NCBI RefSeq assembly: GCF_000582685.1 | Contig: NZ_KK073768.1 | Coordinates: 1,117,195-1,181,194, forward strand | Direction of reading: 5' to 3' | Length of the DNA: 64,000 nucleotides | Source of the DNA: [Scytonema hofmanni] UTEX 2349 | GTDB lineage: Bacteria; Cyanobacteriota; Cyanobacteriia; Cyanobacteriales; Nostocaceae | Shown here: piece after piece, positions 8,044 to 16,473 of the stretch | Layout of the letters: every line of letters begins with the position of its first letter | Numbering within the stretch: the first letter of the stretch is position 1 | The notes under the pieces: generated by a model | Databases searched by the model: none | Told to the model about the DNA's origin: nothing | The model's input: only the letters and a program-made list of their open reading frames with translations | Translations under genes and position numbers: made by a program

Positions 8044-8853
8044 TTAGGACTCAGCACTAGGAGAAGACCGGCTGAAAACAATTGAGAGATAGGCAACTAA
8101 CGCACCAATGAGAAAACCAGAGATATTACGAACTATAGGTAGCCACTCGTGCGTCCGCGTTACTACAGGTCCAATACCAAAGGCAATAAACAAAATACCC
8201 CACAAAGGTGAGAAAATTAAAGCCCATTGCCAAGCAAAACCTTGTTTTTCACTGCGGGGTTGACCTGCAAATCCACAAATTACCCCACCAACTACTGAGC
8301 TAATTAGGGTGAGAATCCACTGCTCTCGTGGTAATCCGGGAACGGCAATGCAACCACCTTTAAGCAAACAGCCTTTAACTGATTGTAAGGCTTGGAGAAT
8401 GGCTTGGTCTTCACCTTCTTCTCGGACAAAGTACAAATTACCGAAGCGGGTTTGTAATTCTATCCAAAAAGTGCGCGGTAGAAGTTCATAAACTGCATCC
8501 CCAACACTAAAGCTGAGGATGTTACCCCCACGGGAATCCGCAACTAGCAAAATGCTTTTGTCATCCAAACCCCAAAATTTAATTACTGCGCGACCTGGGG
8601 TGCGGTCATATTGAGTCAAAACTCTCAGTTTCCAGCCGGTTTCGGCTTGAAATTGATTTAGGTCATTGACAAGCTGTTCTTCTTGAATGTCGGTCAGAGT
8701 TTTGGCTAAGTCTACAACTGGGGTTGGTTTGTCAGGTAGTAACTCAGGATTGTTATAAGCCAGTGCGCTTGGGGAATGCATCACCCAAATTGAGCCAACC
8801 AAGAAAAATACAGTAATCGATACCAGAATTCGTCGCCAAAAACAATTCTGCAT
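8044..8853 (-). CDS. TPM-domain membrane protein (Psb32/TLP18.3-like)
   Basis: A 269-residue exported protein. A signal segment covers about residues 1-32, with a cleavage-like ALA-Y. The TPM domain follows at about 45-155, with VVDLAKTLTDIQEEQLVNDL near its start and a hydrophobic ILLVADSRGG strand. Three hydrophobic helices lie at about 180-262. TPM proteins such as Psb32 and TLP18.3 act in the thylakoid lumen during photosystem II repair, while others of this group are uncharacterised. The extra C-terminal membrane helices set this one apart from Psb32 proper. It stands alone on the minus strand with a hairpin after its stop. Confidence 0.78.
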   Translation of the reverse strand: MQNCFWRRILVSITVFFLVGSIWVMHSPSALAYNNPELLPDKPTPVVDLAKTLTDIQEEQLVNDLNQFQAETGWKLRVLTQYDRTPGRAVIKFWGLDDKSILLVADSRGGNILSFSVGDAVYELLPRTFWIELQTRFGNLYFVREEGEDQAILQALQSVKGCLLKGGCIAVPGLPREQWILTLISSVVGGVICGFAGQPRSEKQGFAWQWALIFSPLWGILFIAFGIGPVVTRTHEWLPIVRNISGFLIGALVAYLSIVFSRSSPSAES

Positions 8854-9111
8854 GGACGTTTTTATACAATTTTCAACAGTAGACGTGAAGAAGTTGTTTT
8901 AAAAGAATACGGCAAAAGTGATACTTCTTTACACTTGTTTACTTTACTCTAATCTAAGGGTGTAGATCAAAGCATTGTTTCACATCCTCATTTTTGGGGA
9001 AAAATTAGAAGCGAAAGCTGACTGCATAGGCAAAGCGTCGAAAATTAGCTAAAATCACAATTTAGACAAAAAGTCAATATTTTTTTAACTTTATAAGGTA
9101 GATGCCGAAAA

Positions 9112-9160
9112 CCCCTGAGAAACAGCAACGCAGTTGCGCTTTTCGTGCTTCAGACAGGGG
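9112..9160. other. left-end hairpin of the TnpB element
   Basis: A nested inverted repeat: outer CCCCTG (9112-9117) with CAGGGG (9155-9160), inner GCAAC with GTTGC. It could be the left-end recognition structure or part of a structured transcript. Confidence 0.5.
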
Positions 9161-9167
9161 ATGAAGG

Positions 9168-9332
9168 CTATTGAGCAGGGTTTACCCTGCCTTCAGGTAT
9201 TTTCGGATCGGGGAGAGAGTCGATCCATTCATCAAGCATACTGCTGATAGTTCTGTCTAGTTCAGTTGATAATAAGACAAGCTTATAGTATCTGCGGTCA
9301 GTCATTCTTACGTTTAATCTTTTAGTTTTCAT
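9168..9332 (-). CDS. small ribbon-helix-helix-like protein partnered with tnpB
   Basis: A 54-residue protein from ATG 9332 (MKTKRLNVRMTDRRYYKL). The basic N-terminal strand RLNVRMTDRRYYKL followed by a helix (VLLSTELDRTISSMLDEWI) fits a ribbon-helix-helix DNA-binding fold. It is divergent from tnpB with 82 bases between the starts. Small genes of this type often accompany tnpB in cyanobacterial IS200/IS605 elements and may repress expression. The frame is open further upstream to 9446, but that extension overlaps the tnpB start and is not conserved-looking. Its last codons overlap a GCAGGG/CCCTGC hairpin. Confidence 0.6.
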   Translation of the reverse strand: MKTKRLNVRMTDRRYYKLVLLSTELDRTISSMLDEWIDSLPDPKIPEGRVNPAQ

Positions 9333-9414
9333 TATGTCAACCGTTGGCGTTACTTTGATGTTAATATATAAGCAGGTCGAAAACAAGTGAAGGCGGAGTA
9401 GCAAGGTTAAAGCA

Positions 9415-10599
9415 ATGCTGGTTCTGGAATACAAAGTTAAAGGCAAAAAAGCTCAGTACACAGCTATCGATGATGCTATTCGTACCACCCAATTCATCCG
9501 CAATAAAGCGATTAGATATTGGATGGATGCTGACAGAGAATTAAAAGTTGACAAATTTGCGCTTAACAAATATTCCACCCAACTTCGCAAAGATTTTACC
9601 TTCGTTACTGACTTAAATTCAATGGCTTGCCAAGCTGCCGCAGAACGTGGATGGGCTGCTATATCTAAGTTTTACGACAATTGCAAATTTAGCAAGCCTG
9701 GTAAAAAAGGGTTCCCAAGATTTCAAAAAGATTGTCGTTCAGTTGAGTATAAAACATCAGGATGGCGGTTGCATGAGACTAAAAGACGCATCACTTTTAC
9801 CGATAAAAAAGGTATTGGTGAGTTAAAACTTTTAGGGAAATGGGACTTGCAAACGTACAATATCAAAGACATTAACAGAGTTCGTCTAATCCGTCGCGCA
9901 GATGGGTATTACGCTCAATTCTGTATAGTCATTGATGTTGTAGACATTCAGCCTAAAACCGGACAAGAAATAGGTTTAGACGTTGGGATAGAGTCGTTCT
10001 ATTCTGATAGCAATGGACATCATGAACCTAACCCAAAGTTTTTGAGAAAAGCTGAAACATCAATCAAAAAAGCTCAAAGACGTATTTACAAAAAGGTAAT
10101 CATGTCATCGGGTAGACACAAGGCAAGGAAAGTCTACGCCAAAAAACACTTAAGAGTAAGTAGGCAACGTATAGAACATGCAAAGAGAATTGCACGTTGC
10201 GTAGTCAGGTCTAACGACCTAGTAGCCTACGAAGATTTAAGAGTTTCTAATATGCTCAAAAATCATTGTTTGGCAAAATCAATTAGTGATGCTAGTTGGT
10301 CTTTGTTCAGGCAATGGTTAGAATATTTCGCACTCAAGTTTGACAAGTTAGCTGTAGCTGTACCACCTCATTACACGTCTCAAAAGTGTAGTAGTTGCGG
10401 TGTAATTGTCAAAAAATCTCTATCAACTCGTACCCATAATTGCGCTTGTGGATGTGAGTTGCATAGAGATGTTAACGCTGCGGTGAATATTCTGAAACTT
10501 GGAAAACAAGCTAGGGACGGGCAGTCCCGAAGTAACGCTGTAGGAGTCGGAATCTCTACGCTAGTTGGCGCAAGCCTGCTAGAGCAAATTCTGACGTAG
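9415..10599 (+). CDS. tnpB: TnpB RNA-guided nuclease of an IS200/IS605 element
   Basis: A 394-residue TnpB, the family ancestral to Cas12. The RuvC catalytic residues are all present: D189 in GLDVGIESF, E273 in VAYEDLRVSNM and D352 in HRDVNAAVNIL. A zinc finger with four Cys (CSSCG ... CACGC) lies between the last two. Length is normal and the frame is intact, so the nuclease may be active. TnpB uses a guide RNA made from the 3' end of its own gene and the element's right end, and it cuts at sites next to a short motif matching the left-end insertion site. No tnpA is nearby. Confidence 0.92.
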   Translation: MLVLEYKVKGKKAQYTAIDDAIRTTQFIRNKAIRYWMDADRELKVDKFALNKYSTQLRKDFTFVTDLNSMACQAAAERGWAAISKFYDNCKFSKPGKKGFPRFQKDCRSVEYKTSGWRLHETKRRITFTDKKGIGELKLLGKWDLQTYNIKDINRVRLIRRADGYYAQFCIVIDVVDIQPKTGQEIGLDVGIESFYSDSNGHHEPNPKFLRKAETSIKKAQRRIYKKVIMSSGRHKARKVYAKKHLRVSRQRIEHAKRIARCVVRSNDLVAYEDLRVSNMLKNHCLAKSISDASWSLFRQWLEYFALKFDKLAVAVPPHYTSQKCSSCGVIVKKSLSTRTHNCACGCELHRDVNAAVNILKLGKQARDGQSRSNAVGVGISTLVGASLLEQILT

Positions 10600-10633
10600 A
10601 TTACAGAATCCCCGTGCATTTATGCCGGGGAGT
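10480..10633 (+). ncRNA. predicted omega (guide) RNA region of TnpB
   Basis: By family rule, the guide RNA overlaps the tnpB 3' end and runs to the element's right end, with its guide part lying just beyond. This stretch is rich in hairpins, including GGGAC/GTCCC at 10514-10528 and the end hairpin at 10609-10631. The boundaries are inferred and not visible directly. The guide would start just after 10633, inside the DUF948 gene. Confidence 0.35.
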
Positions 10634-10634
10634 G

Positions 10635-11189
10635 TCAATCTTGCTCAGACCATTCCTCAGCGGCAGTGGATTTCGGCAACGAATCTTCATCATTAAAATC
10701 CCAGCTAGCAGCGTCGTTGTAACCGTTGTCATTGCGGCTGCGTTGCCTCTTGGCTTCACGTTCTCGCGACGTGAGCGGTGATGAAGCACCTGCTGAGAAA
10801 CGGTCAACTTGTCGTCTGGGAGATTTTTGGCGTGTAAAGGTTTTCCAAGCTGCTTTCACGCCAACAAATATGCTGCGCGTACCTATTTGAACGTTTTGCG
10901 CTTGCTTTTTAGCACTATCCAGGCTTTGATCAACTTGTTGAACGACTTGACTAGCACTTTTGACACCTTCACTGACATCATCAGTTAAGTCAGTAATTTC
11001 CATGCCAGTGGTGCGGATAGCATTTAGAGTCGGTGGTAACTCTCGTGAGAGGGTATCAAATAATTTTTCAGCACTGCGAGCGGCTCTAGCTAACTCCTGC
11101 AAAGCTGGTATAGCCGCTACTAAAACAGCAGTTAAACTAACGGCGACGAGAAGAATCGATAGTCCCAGCCAAAACAGGGGGTCAATCAC
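10635..11189 (-). CDS. DUF948 membrane-anchored protein
   Basis: A 184-residue protein with one N-terminal membrane helix (about 5-28, FWLGLSILLVAVSLTAVLVA). A helical, methyl-accepting-chemotaxis-like stretch follows at about 30-120 (DUF948), then a charged, Ser/Arg-rich tail. Its function is unknown. It lies 11 bases downstream of the YtxH-domain gene, an arrangement that implies co-transcription and perhaps a shared membrane role in stress. The right end of the TnpB element abuts its stop codon, so the last residues could be native or altered by the insertion. Confidence 0.8.
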   Translation of the reverse strand: MIDPLFWLGLSILLVAVSLTAVLVAAIPALQELARAARSAEKLFDTLSRELPPTLNAIRTTGMEITDLTDDVSEGVKSASQVVQQVDQSLDSAKKQAQNVQIGTRSIFVGVKAAWKTFTRQKSPRRQVDRFSAGASSPLTSREREAKRQRSRNDNGYNDAASWDFNDEDSLPKSTAAEEWSEQD

Positions 11190-11200
11190 AGTTATGCTAT

Positions 11201-11581
11201 CTATGAGCGATCTAGAGTTGAAGGAAGAGAATTGGAATTTTCTAATTGCACTGAAGCCGCGCTTCGGTTTTCTTGTGCGCTTTTTTGCTTCAAGACTTGG
11301 TTTTCTCGCACAGTTGCATCTATCCCGGAGGCGATCGCATCTCGCAGTCGATCCAATGTCTCATCCCAGTTTTTCAATGCGCTGCTAGAAAGACGATCTG
11401 CCTGAATCTGGACGCTTGTTGATAAATCTTCTGCCAATTCTGGCAAAGCATCGGCAGATTTCTTCAATATTTTCCGCGTTTCGCGCCCAGTGCGTGGAGC
11501 TGCGAGCAAACCGGTCAAAGCACCGATGGTAGCTCCCAGCATCAAACCGCCAATAAATATTCCAGAACGGTTGTTAGACAT
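11201..11581 (-). CDS. YtxH-domain protein
   Basis: A 126-residue protein with the YtxH signature at the N-terminus: a Gly-rich membrane helix (GIFIGGLMLGATIGALTGLLAAP) followed by RTGRETRKILKKSADALPEL. The rest is helical. YtxH proteins are small membrane proteins linked to general stress responses in other bacteria. It is first of a two-gene minus-strand unit with the DUF948 gene. GAGAAAAATAAG upstream gives a weak ribosome site. Confidence 0.85.
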   Translation of the reverse strand: MSNNRSGIFIGGLMLGATIGALTGLLAAPRTGRETRKILKKSADALPELAEDLSTSVQIQADRLSSSALKNWDETLDRLRDAIASGIDATVRENQVLKQKSAQENRSAASVQLENSNSLPSTLDRS

Positions 11582-11691
11582 CTTCTTATTTTTCTCCTTA
11601 CACCCATTTTAGGTAGGTTTTCACGCCTTGCAAGTCAAAATAATTTTACTTATTTTTTTAAGTGACAATATATCCGCTGGAATTGTTGCCT

Positions 11692-12045
11692 TTATTTATT
11701 AGTTGATTTTACTACGATCTTTTTGTTATGTTTTGTTCCTAACCCAAGTTTGACAAAATAGCGCCGCTGGATTTGCTGTCCAACAAGCAGCAAGCTGAAT
11801 ATTTGCCGCACTTGTTGAATTTGTACTTGTATCGACTGGTTTCCCTGCCGCAAGTTATGAATATTTTGCTGTCGGATAGAAATATTGGACGGTGCTTTGT
11901 CAAGTACCGCATGAGTGCAGCGTTCAAGAACAGTTAACCGATTCGCCATATTCGCCAACCGCTGTTTCAATTTCCACACTTGCCGAGCGATATAAAGTAG
12001 TATTAAGGAAATTAGAATATTAATAATAACAACTAATGCTACCAT
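11692..12045 (-). CDS. membrane-anchored coiled-coil hypothetical protein
   Basis: A 117-residue protein. An N-terminal membrane helix (VALVVIINILISLILLYIA) is followed by a heptad-like helix (VWKLKQRLANMANRLTVLE) and a Gln-rich second half. It probably lies on the same minus-strand transcript as, or just upstream of, the YtxH-DUF948 pair (110 bases apart), and it shares their small membrane-helical design. I cannot assign a function. Confidence 0.65.
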   Translation of the reverse strand: MVALVVIINILISLILLYIARQVWKLKQRLANMANRLTVLERCTHAVLDKAPSNISIRQQNIHNLRQGNQSIQVQIQQVRQIFSLLLVGQQIQRRYFVKLGLGTKHNKKIVVKSTNK

Positions 12046-12142
12046 TTATTACCTGGAGTAGATGGATGGCGGAGCTTGTTTTCAACAAACCCCCCTATTA
12101 ATGATAGCGATCGCACCAGGAATGGTTTAGCAGTTTTCCTAA

Positions 12143-12172
12143 AATCCCCCAGCTTATAGCCGTGGGGAGCCT
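12143..12172. mobile_element. possible IS200/IS605 right-end relic
   Basis: AATCCCCC ... ATAGCCGTGGGGAG forms a hairpin and resembles the right end of the TnpB element at 10607-10632 (AATCCCCG ... ATGCCGGGGAG). It may be an orphan end or a small palindromic derivative. The similarity was judged by eye. Confidence 0.35.
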
Positions 12173-12173
12173 A

Positions 12174-12791
12174 TCAAATATTAACCACGAAATTCTGTAA
12201 TATATCTAACATTTCTGGACGAATTTCATGCCCCATATCAAATTCATGATATTCTACGGTAACTTTTAAAGATTCCAGAGTTTCCCTAGCCCTGATTGCA
12301 GCTTGCAATGGCACCACTGTATCTTGTCTGCCATGCGTAATTAAAACCGGCGGTAGAGACTTCATATTTCGCTCTACATTGATTCCTGCACCTGGATGCA
12401 AATATCCACTCATACAAATTAAACCTGCTAGGGGCAAGGTTAATCCCACATCCAAAGTCATGGCACCACCTTGAGAAAATCCACTCAAAATTGTTTGCGA
12501 TAATGGTACGCCAGTACTACTTTCTAAAGTTTGCAACCAATCTATAAGAATTTGCCGACTTTCTGCCAAACCCTGATACATATTTTCCATTCTCAAGTCA
12601 TACCACGCTCTACCAACAGAGGAATTAGGAAAAGGAAAAGGTGCATTGGGAAAAATAAACTGATAATCTGGCAAATTAAAAAAGGGTAATAAAGATGCTA
12701 GATCGTCCGCATTTGCACCCCAACCGTGCAAAGTGACAATTAAGCCTTTAGGTATTTGCCCCATTTTTGGCGGAAAGGTGATAAATTCCAC
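12174..12791 (-). CDS. phospholipase/carboxylesterase (alpha/beta hydrolase)
   Basis: A 205-residue alpha/beta hydrolase of the carboxylesterase/YpfH-type family. The oxyanion-loop motif LHGWGAN lies near residue 21. The nucleophile elbow GFSQGG contains Ser106, HGRQDTVVP supplies the Asp and DMGHEI the His. These enzymes cleave short acyl esters or lysophospholipids; the real substrate is unknown. Length and all triad residues are normal. It is a single gene on the minus strand. Confidence 0.88.
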   Translation of the reverse strand: MEFITFPPKMGQIPKGLIVTLHGWGANADDLASLLPFFNLPDYQFIFPNAPFPFPNSSVGRAWYDLRMENMYQGLAESRQILIDWLQTLESSTGVPLSQTILSGFSQGGAMTLDVGLTLPLAGLICMSGYLHPGAGINVERNMKSLPPVLITHGRQDTVVPLQAAIRARETLESLKVTVEYHEFDMGHEIRPEMLDILQNFVVNI

Positions 12792-12936
12792 GCGACAGAT
12801 ATTTTCTCCAGCGATTAAACTCTATTCATAGATATTACTTCTTTAGTGAAGTTAGGGTAAAGGTTTATAAAAAAGTAATATTAATAAATTAGACATCAAC
12901 CGCTCTTTTATTATGCGTTGAATCAGACATATTATT

Positions 12937-12963
12937 GTAGAGACGTTCCGACGGAACGTCTCA
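12937..12963. repeat. dispersed palindrome, GACGTTCCG type
   Basis: GTAGAGACGTTCC GACGG AACGTCTC is a near-perfect palindrome. The same family occurs at 20030-20058, 25709-25739 and 59370-59426. Confidence 0.6.
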
Positions 12964-13008
12964 TTAGAGAAATTAGGATTTCAGATTTGAATTCAGCAAC
13001 CCCAAGAA

Positions 13009-13467
13009 TTATTCCTCTTCTTCCTCTTCTTCCCCAAACAACTCGTCTATAATTTCTTCAGCCCGCTCATCTGAAATGTTCAAAGCTTGTTGAAGTTCGG
13101 CAAGATATTCCTCTTCAGCTTGGGGTAGTTCATCATCAATCGCTACCACAGTCAGCGCGGTGATGTATGCAGCTTCTCGATAATCTTGATTCGGTAGAGA
13201 TGCGATCGCTTGATCGATGACATTTTGGGCTTCTTCTTCCTCAAGCAAGCTATAGACTTTATCAGTCAACTGTTGAAAATCATCATCAGAATAATCTTCA
13301 AATTGGGAAATAGCACCAAGCATTTCACTTAAAGCGTACTCTTCTGCAATGGTGATACCTTCATCATCAGCAGATGCAGTGAACAGTCCAATCACTGCGA
13401 TCGCAACTTCTGGTTCTAGAGCAACTAAGTTTGCGCTACGGCTCTTAAGCAAGTGGCTTTTAGACAT
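13009..13467 (-). CDS. TerB-like acidic protein
   Basis: A 152-residue, very acidic protein ending in a run of Glu. Its helical core resembles the TerB (tellurite resistance) fold: ASADDEGITIAEEYALSEMLGAI early, then AAYITALTVVAIDDELPQAEEEYLAEL. The second is the repeated TerB-type helix pair with conserved acidic residues that may bind metal. Cyanobacterial members are uncharacterised and their link to tellurite is by name only. It is transcribed away from purH. Confidence 0.7.
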   Translation of the reverse strand: MSKSHLLKSRSANLVALEPEVAIAVIGLFTASADDEGITIAEEYALSEMLGAISQFEDYSDDDFQQLTDKVYSLLEEEEAQNVIDQAIASLPNQDYREAAYITALTVVAIDDELPQAEEEYLAELQQALNISDERAEEIIDELFGEEEEEEE

Positions 13468-13582
13468 AACTATCCTTTGAGAGAAAGAGTGAAGAATAAG
13501 GAAGCAATTCCTTGTGGTTTATGCTTCCTCATTTATAGTTCCCAAAATCAAGTGAAAAAATGCACAGATGTCAAAATAAAAA

Positions 13583-13655
13583 CTGGGGACTGGGGACTGG
13601 GGGACAAGGGGGACAAGGGGACAAGGGGGACAAGGGGACAAGGGGGACAAGGGGA
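13583..13655. repeat. GGGGACAAG low-complexity tandem repeat
   Basis: About eight imperfect copies of GGGGGACAA/GGGGACAA lie between the divergent TerB-like gene and purH, a slippage-prone tract. Confidence 0.75.
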
Positions 13656-13742
13656 GAAATCTTTCCCCTTTCCCTTTTTCCCCTTCAAGAATGCCTTTCT
13701 TCGGTAGAATAAAGTGCATCTTAGAAAGAAAACTGGGGAATT

Positions 13743-15284
13743 ATGGCGCGTCTGGCACTGCTGAGTGTATCTAACAAAACTGGTTTAATTGACCTTGCCC
13801 GTAGCTTGGTAGAAGAATTTGGCTTTGATTTAATCAGCAGTGGGGGAACAGCCAAAGCGATCGCTGATGCAGGATTGCCAGTTACAAAAGTTGCCGATTA
13901 CACAGGCTCACCAGAAATTTTAGGCGGTCGAGTGAAAACCCTGCATCCTCGAATTCATGGAGGAATCTTAGCACGGCGGGATGTGCCTGAGGATCTGACT
14001 GATTTGGCAAACAACCAAATTCGCCCGATTGATTTGGTCGTGGTTAACCTTTATCCTTTTGAGGAAACGATCGCGAAACCTGATGTAACCTTAGCCGCAG
14101 CAGTTGAACAAATCGATATCGGCGGTCCGGCAATGTTGAGAGCGGCATCGAAAAACTTTGCTCATCTCACAGTTTTATGCGATCCGGCTCAATATGACAA
14201 TTATTTGCAGCAATTGCGGGAAAATAAAGGTGAAGTTTCTCTAGAGTTTCGTCAAAAGTCTGCTTTAAAAGGCTTTTTGCATACTTCCAGTTATGACGCC
14301 AGCATCGCTGACTACCTCAGCCAGCAGCAGAAAACCGAATCAACACCTGAACAATTCACCCTTTCTGGCAAACAATTACAAGCTCTGCGCTATGGCGAAA
14401 ATCCCCATCAAAGCGCTGGTTGGTATGCAACGGGAAACACGACCACCGGATGGGCAGCTGCTAGCAAACTTCAAGGCAAAGAACTTAGTTACAACAACTT
14501 AGTTGATTTAGAAGCTGCACGGCGGATAATTTCGGAATTTCCAGACACGCCCGCAGCGGCGATTCTTAAGCATACTAATCCGTGTGGTGTGGCTTTGGGA
14601 AGCAATCTTAACGAAGCTTATCAAAAAGCTTTTAATGCGGATGCAACTTCGGCGTTTGGGGGAATTGTTGCGCTCAACGGGACCATTGATGCTGCGACTG
14701 CTAGGGAGTTAACCAAGACATTTTTAGAATGTGTAGTTGCACCAAGTTGTGATGAAGATGCATTAAGTATTCTTGGGGCAAAATCTAAAGTGCGAATTTT
14801 GATTTTACCTGATTTGAGCAGTGGACCGAAAGAAACAGTGAAAGCGATCGCCGGGGGTTTTCTCGTGCAGGCTGCGGATGATATTATAGCTGATACCAGT
14901 CAATGGAAAATTGTCAGCGATCGCCAACCCACGCAAACAGAGTTGGAAGAATTGCTGTTTGCTTGGAAAGTTTGCAAACACGTTAAATCTAACGCGATTG
15001 TGGTTAGTAGCGATCGCACGACATTAGGTGTGGGCGCCGGTCAAATGAACCGCGTCGGTTCAGTTAAAATTGCTTTAGAACAAGCTGGAGACAAAGCCAA
15101 AGGTGCAATTTTAGCTAGTGATGGATTTTTCCCTTTTGATGATTCGGTCAAGTTTGCTGCACAGAAGGGAATTAGTGCGATCGTTCAACCAGGAGGAAGC
15201 TTGCGAGATGCTGACTCAATCAAAGCTGCAAACGAACTGGGTTTGGTGATGGTGTTGACAGGTGTACGTCACTTTCTCCATTAA
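13743..15284 (+). CDS. purH: bifunctional AICAR formyltransferase/IMP cyclohydrolase
   Basis: Catalyses the last two steps of IMP synthesis (EC 2.1.2.3 and 3.5.4.10). The N-terminal MGS-like cyclohydrolase domain covers about 1-145, with SVSNKTGLIDLA, SSGGTAKAI and GGRVKTLHPRIHGG. The C-terminal transformylase follows, with RYGENPHQ, LKHTNPCGVA and ASDGFFPFDD. The protein ends in the expected TGVRHFLH. Its 513 residues match the family. It is a single-gene unit preceded by a low-complexity spacer. Confidence 0.97.
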   Translation: MARLALLSVSNKTGLIDLARSLVEEFGFDLISSGGTAKAIADAGLPVTKVADYTGSPEILGGRVKTLHPRIHGGILARRDVPEDLTDLANNQIRPIDLVVVNLYPFEETIAKPDVTLAAAVEQIDIGGPAMLRAASKNFAHLTVLCDPAQYDNYLQQLRENKGEVSLEFRQKSALKGFLHTSSYDASIADYLSQQQKTESTPEQFTLSGKQLQALRYGENPHQSAGWYATGNTTTGWAAASKLQGKELSYNNLVDLEAARRIISEFPDTPAAAILKHTNPCGVALGSNLNEAYQKAFNADATSAFGGIVALNGTIDAATARELTKTFLECVVAPSCDEDALSILGAKSKVRILILPDLSSGPKETVKAIAGGFLVQAADDIIADTSQWKIVSDRQPTQTELEELLFAWKVCKHVKSNAIVVSSDRTTLGVGAGQMNRVGSVKIALEQAGDKAKGAILASDGFFPFDDSVKFAAQKGISAIVQPGGSLRDADSIKAANELGLVMVLTGVRHFLH

Positions 15285-15305
15285 ATAATAACTCTAAAAC
15301 CCTCT

Positions 15306-15329
15306 AGAGACGTTACATATAACGTCTCT
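15306..15329. repeat. palindromic repeat after purH
   Basis: AGAGACGTTA and TAACGTCTCT form a 10-bp stem, a variant of the GACGT palindrome family. It lies 22 bases after the purH stop and could aid termination. Confidence 0.5.
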
Positions 15330-15430
15330 ACAATACAGGCAATAAACCTGACATAATATAGCATTTCCTAATAATAGTAAGATGAAGTATCTGCTATATC
15401 AGGAATGATTTCAATTTGGGATAATTTTGC

Positions 15431-16072
15431 TTACAAAACAATATCGAAAATTTGTTGAGCAGTGAGGTTTAATTGCCCAAACGTTGGAGAAATAATCAAA
15501 TTGCTACCCCTAAACAAAGTCTTTACATATTCCCCTTCGACTAGCTCACATACAAAAATTGCGGCTTGTTTGGGATAACCGATAAAATCACGTCCACCCA
15601 AAGCTGCGTAATCTACAATCCAGTATTCGGGAATACCCATTTCTTCATAATCTCGAAGTTTATCATAGTAGTCGTCACGCCAATTAGTGCTAACAACCTC
15701 GACTATTAATTTGACCGAAGTCGCATTTTCAATGACTGATTCGGTTTCCCAGCGCTTTTCATCGCCAATAGTTTCTTCATTCAAAATAATGATGTCTGGT
15801 TCGTAGCCCGATTTATCACGCTTCGGCTTAACAATCGATTCTTTGGGAATGAACCAAATACCCCGCTTACCCAGTTCTCTGATGGCTATCAGGAATTCTT
15901 CAATGAGAAAACCTGATAATTTTGAATGCTTTCCTCTAGGTTTTGGCATCTCAACAATTACCCCATCATGCAATTCGTAGCGTACTTCTGAATTTTCTGG
16001 ATACCATTCGATAAATTCATCGAAGGTATGTATTTTTGCTTCAGCTTGGGTTTGTGTTTGAGCTTGGGACAT
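15431..16072 (-). CDS. Uma2 family putative nuclease
   Basis: An Uma2 (DUF820) protein of 213 residues. Key motifs are HTFDEFIEWYPENSEVRYELHDG, VEMPKPRGKHSKL, YEPDIIILN with the core Asp and VKLIVEVVSTNWRDDYYDKLRDYEEMGIPEYWIVD with Glu and Lys. The fold is predicted PD-(D/E)XK; the role is unknown. GGAGG lies five bases before ATG 16072, which fixes the start, although a GTG four codons upstream is in frame. It is distinct in sequence from the tandem pair at 5723-7077. Confidence 0.85.
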   Translation of the reverse strand: MSQAQTQTQAEAKIHTFDEFIEWYPENSEVRYELHDGVIVEMPKPRGKHSKLSGFLIEEFLIAIRELGKRGIWFIPKESIVKPKRDKSGYEPDIIILNEETIGDEKRWETESVIENATSVKLIVEVVSTNWRDDYYDKLRDYEEMGIPEYWIVDYAALGGRDFIGYPKQAAIFVCELVEGEYVKTLFRGSNLIISPTFGQLNLTAQQIFDIVL

Positions 16073-16473
16073 AAATGCCTCCACATATATTTAACTTTAA
16101 TATATATAGGACTTACGGAAGTATCATATTTTTTCCTTTAGAGGAAGTAATGCGATCGCAAATTTTATTAACTTAAGTTGCGGGTTATTAAATCTCTCTA
16201 CAAGCCAAGTACAGCAAGTGCCTTAGTTTAACACAGTCTTTTTAGTTACACTAGATATAAGTTAAATTACTTATAAAAACCTCGAAAAAGCTCGAAAAAA
16301 TTTACCAGAAAATAGCATTTTTCTGGTATAAACTTTAAAAAAATTTCTATTCCCACAGTCAATATTATGAAAAGACATTTTTGATGTCAGACCAGAATTC
16401 CACGACATCAACCAAATACATGAAGAAATTCAAAAAAGGCATAATAGCTAAAAAACTAGGGGAATAAAAGATA
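16073..16473. other. intergenic region between divergent genes
   Basis: An AT-rich 400-base spacer between divergent genes, holding one HIP1 site near 16154 and a hairpin at 16303-16328 (TACCAGAAAA with TTTTCTGGTA). No coding frame is evident. The promoters of both genes should lie here. Confidence 0.4.
16303..16328. other. hairpin in intergenic region
   Basis: TACCAGAAAA and TTTTTCTGGTA pair around a short loop. There is no adjacent gene end, so a role in termination is doubtful. Confidence 0.35.

Larger units (their letters stand above)
9112..10631. mobile_element. IS200/IS605-type element with TnpB but no TnpA
   Basis: The element runs from a long hairpin at 9112-9160 (CCCCTG pairs with CAGGGG, with an inner GCAAC/GTTGC hairpin) to a hairpin at 10609-10631 (TCCCC pairs with GGGGA). 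Such subterminal hairpins, without long inverted repeats, are typical of IS200/IS605 ends. It carries tnpB and a divergent small gene. No Y1 transposase (TnpA) is present, so it would need one supplied in trans (IS1341-like). The exact ends were not determined. The right end lies against the DUF948 gene stop at 10635. Confidence 0.7.

Noticed and set aside
13453..13707. 84-codon frame between the TerB-like gene and purH
   Set aside because: It consists largely of the GGGGACAAG low-complexity tract.
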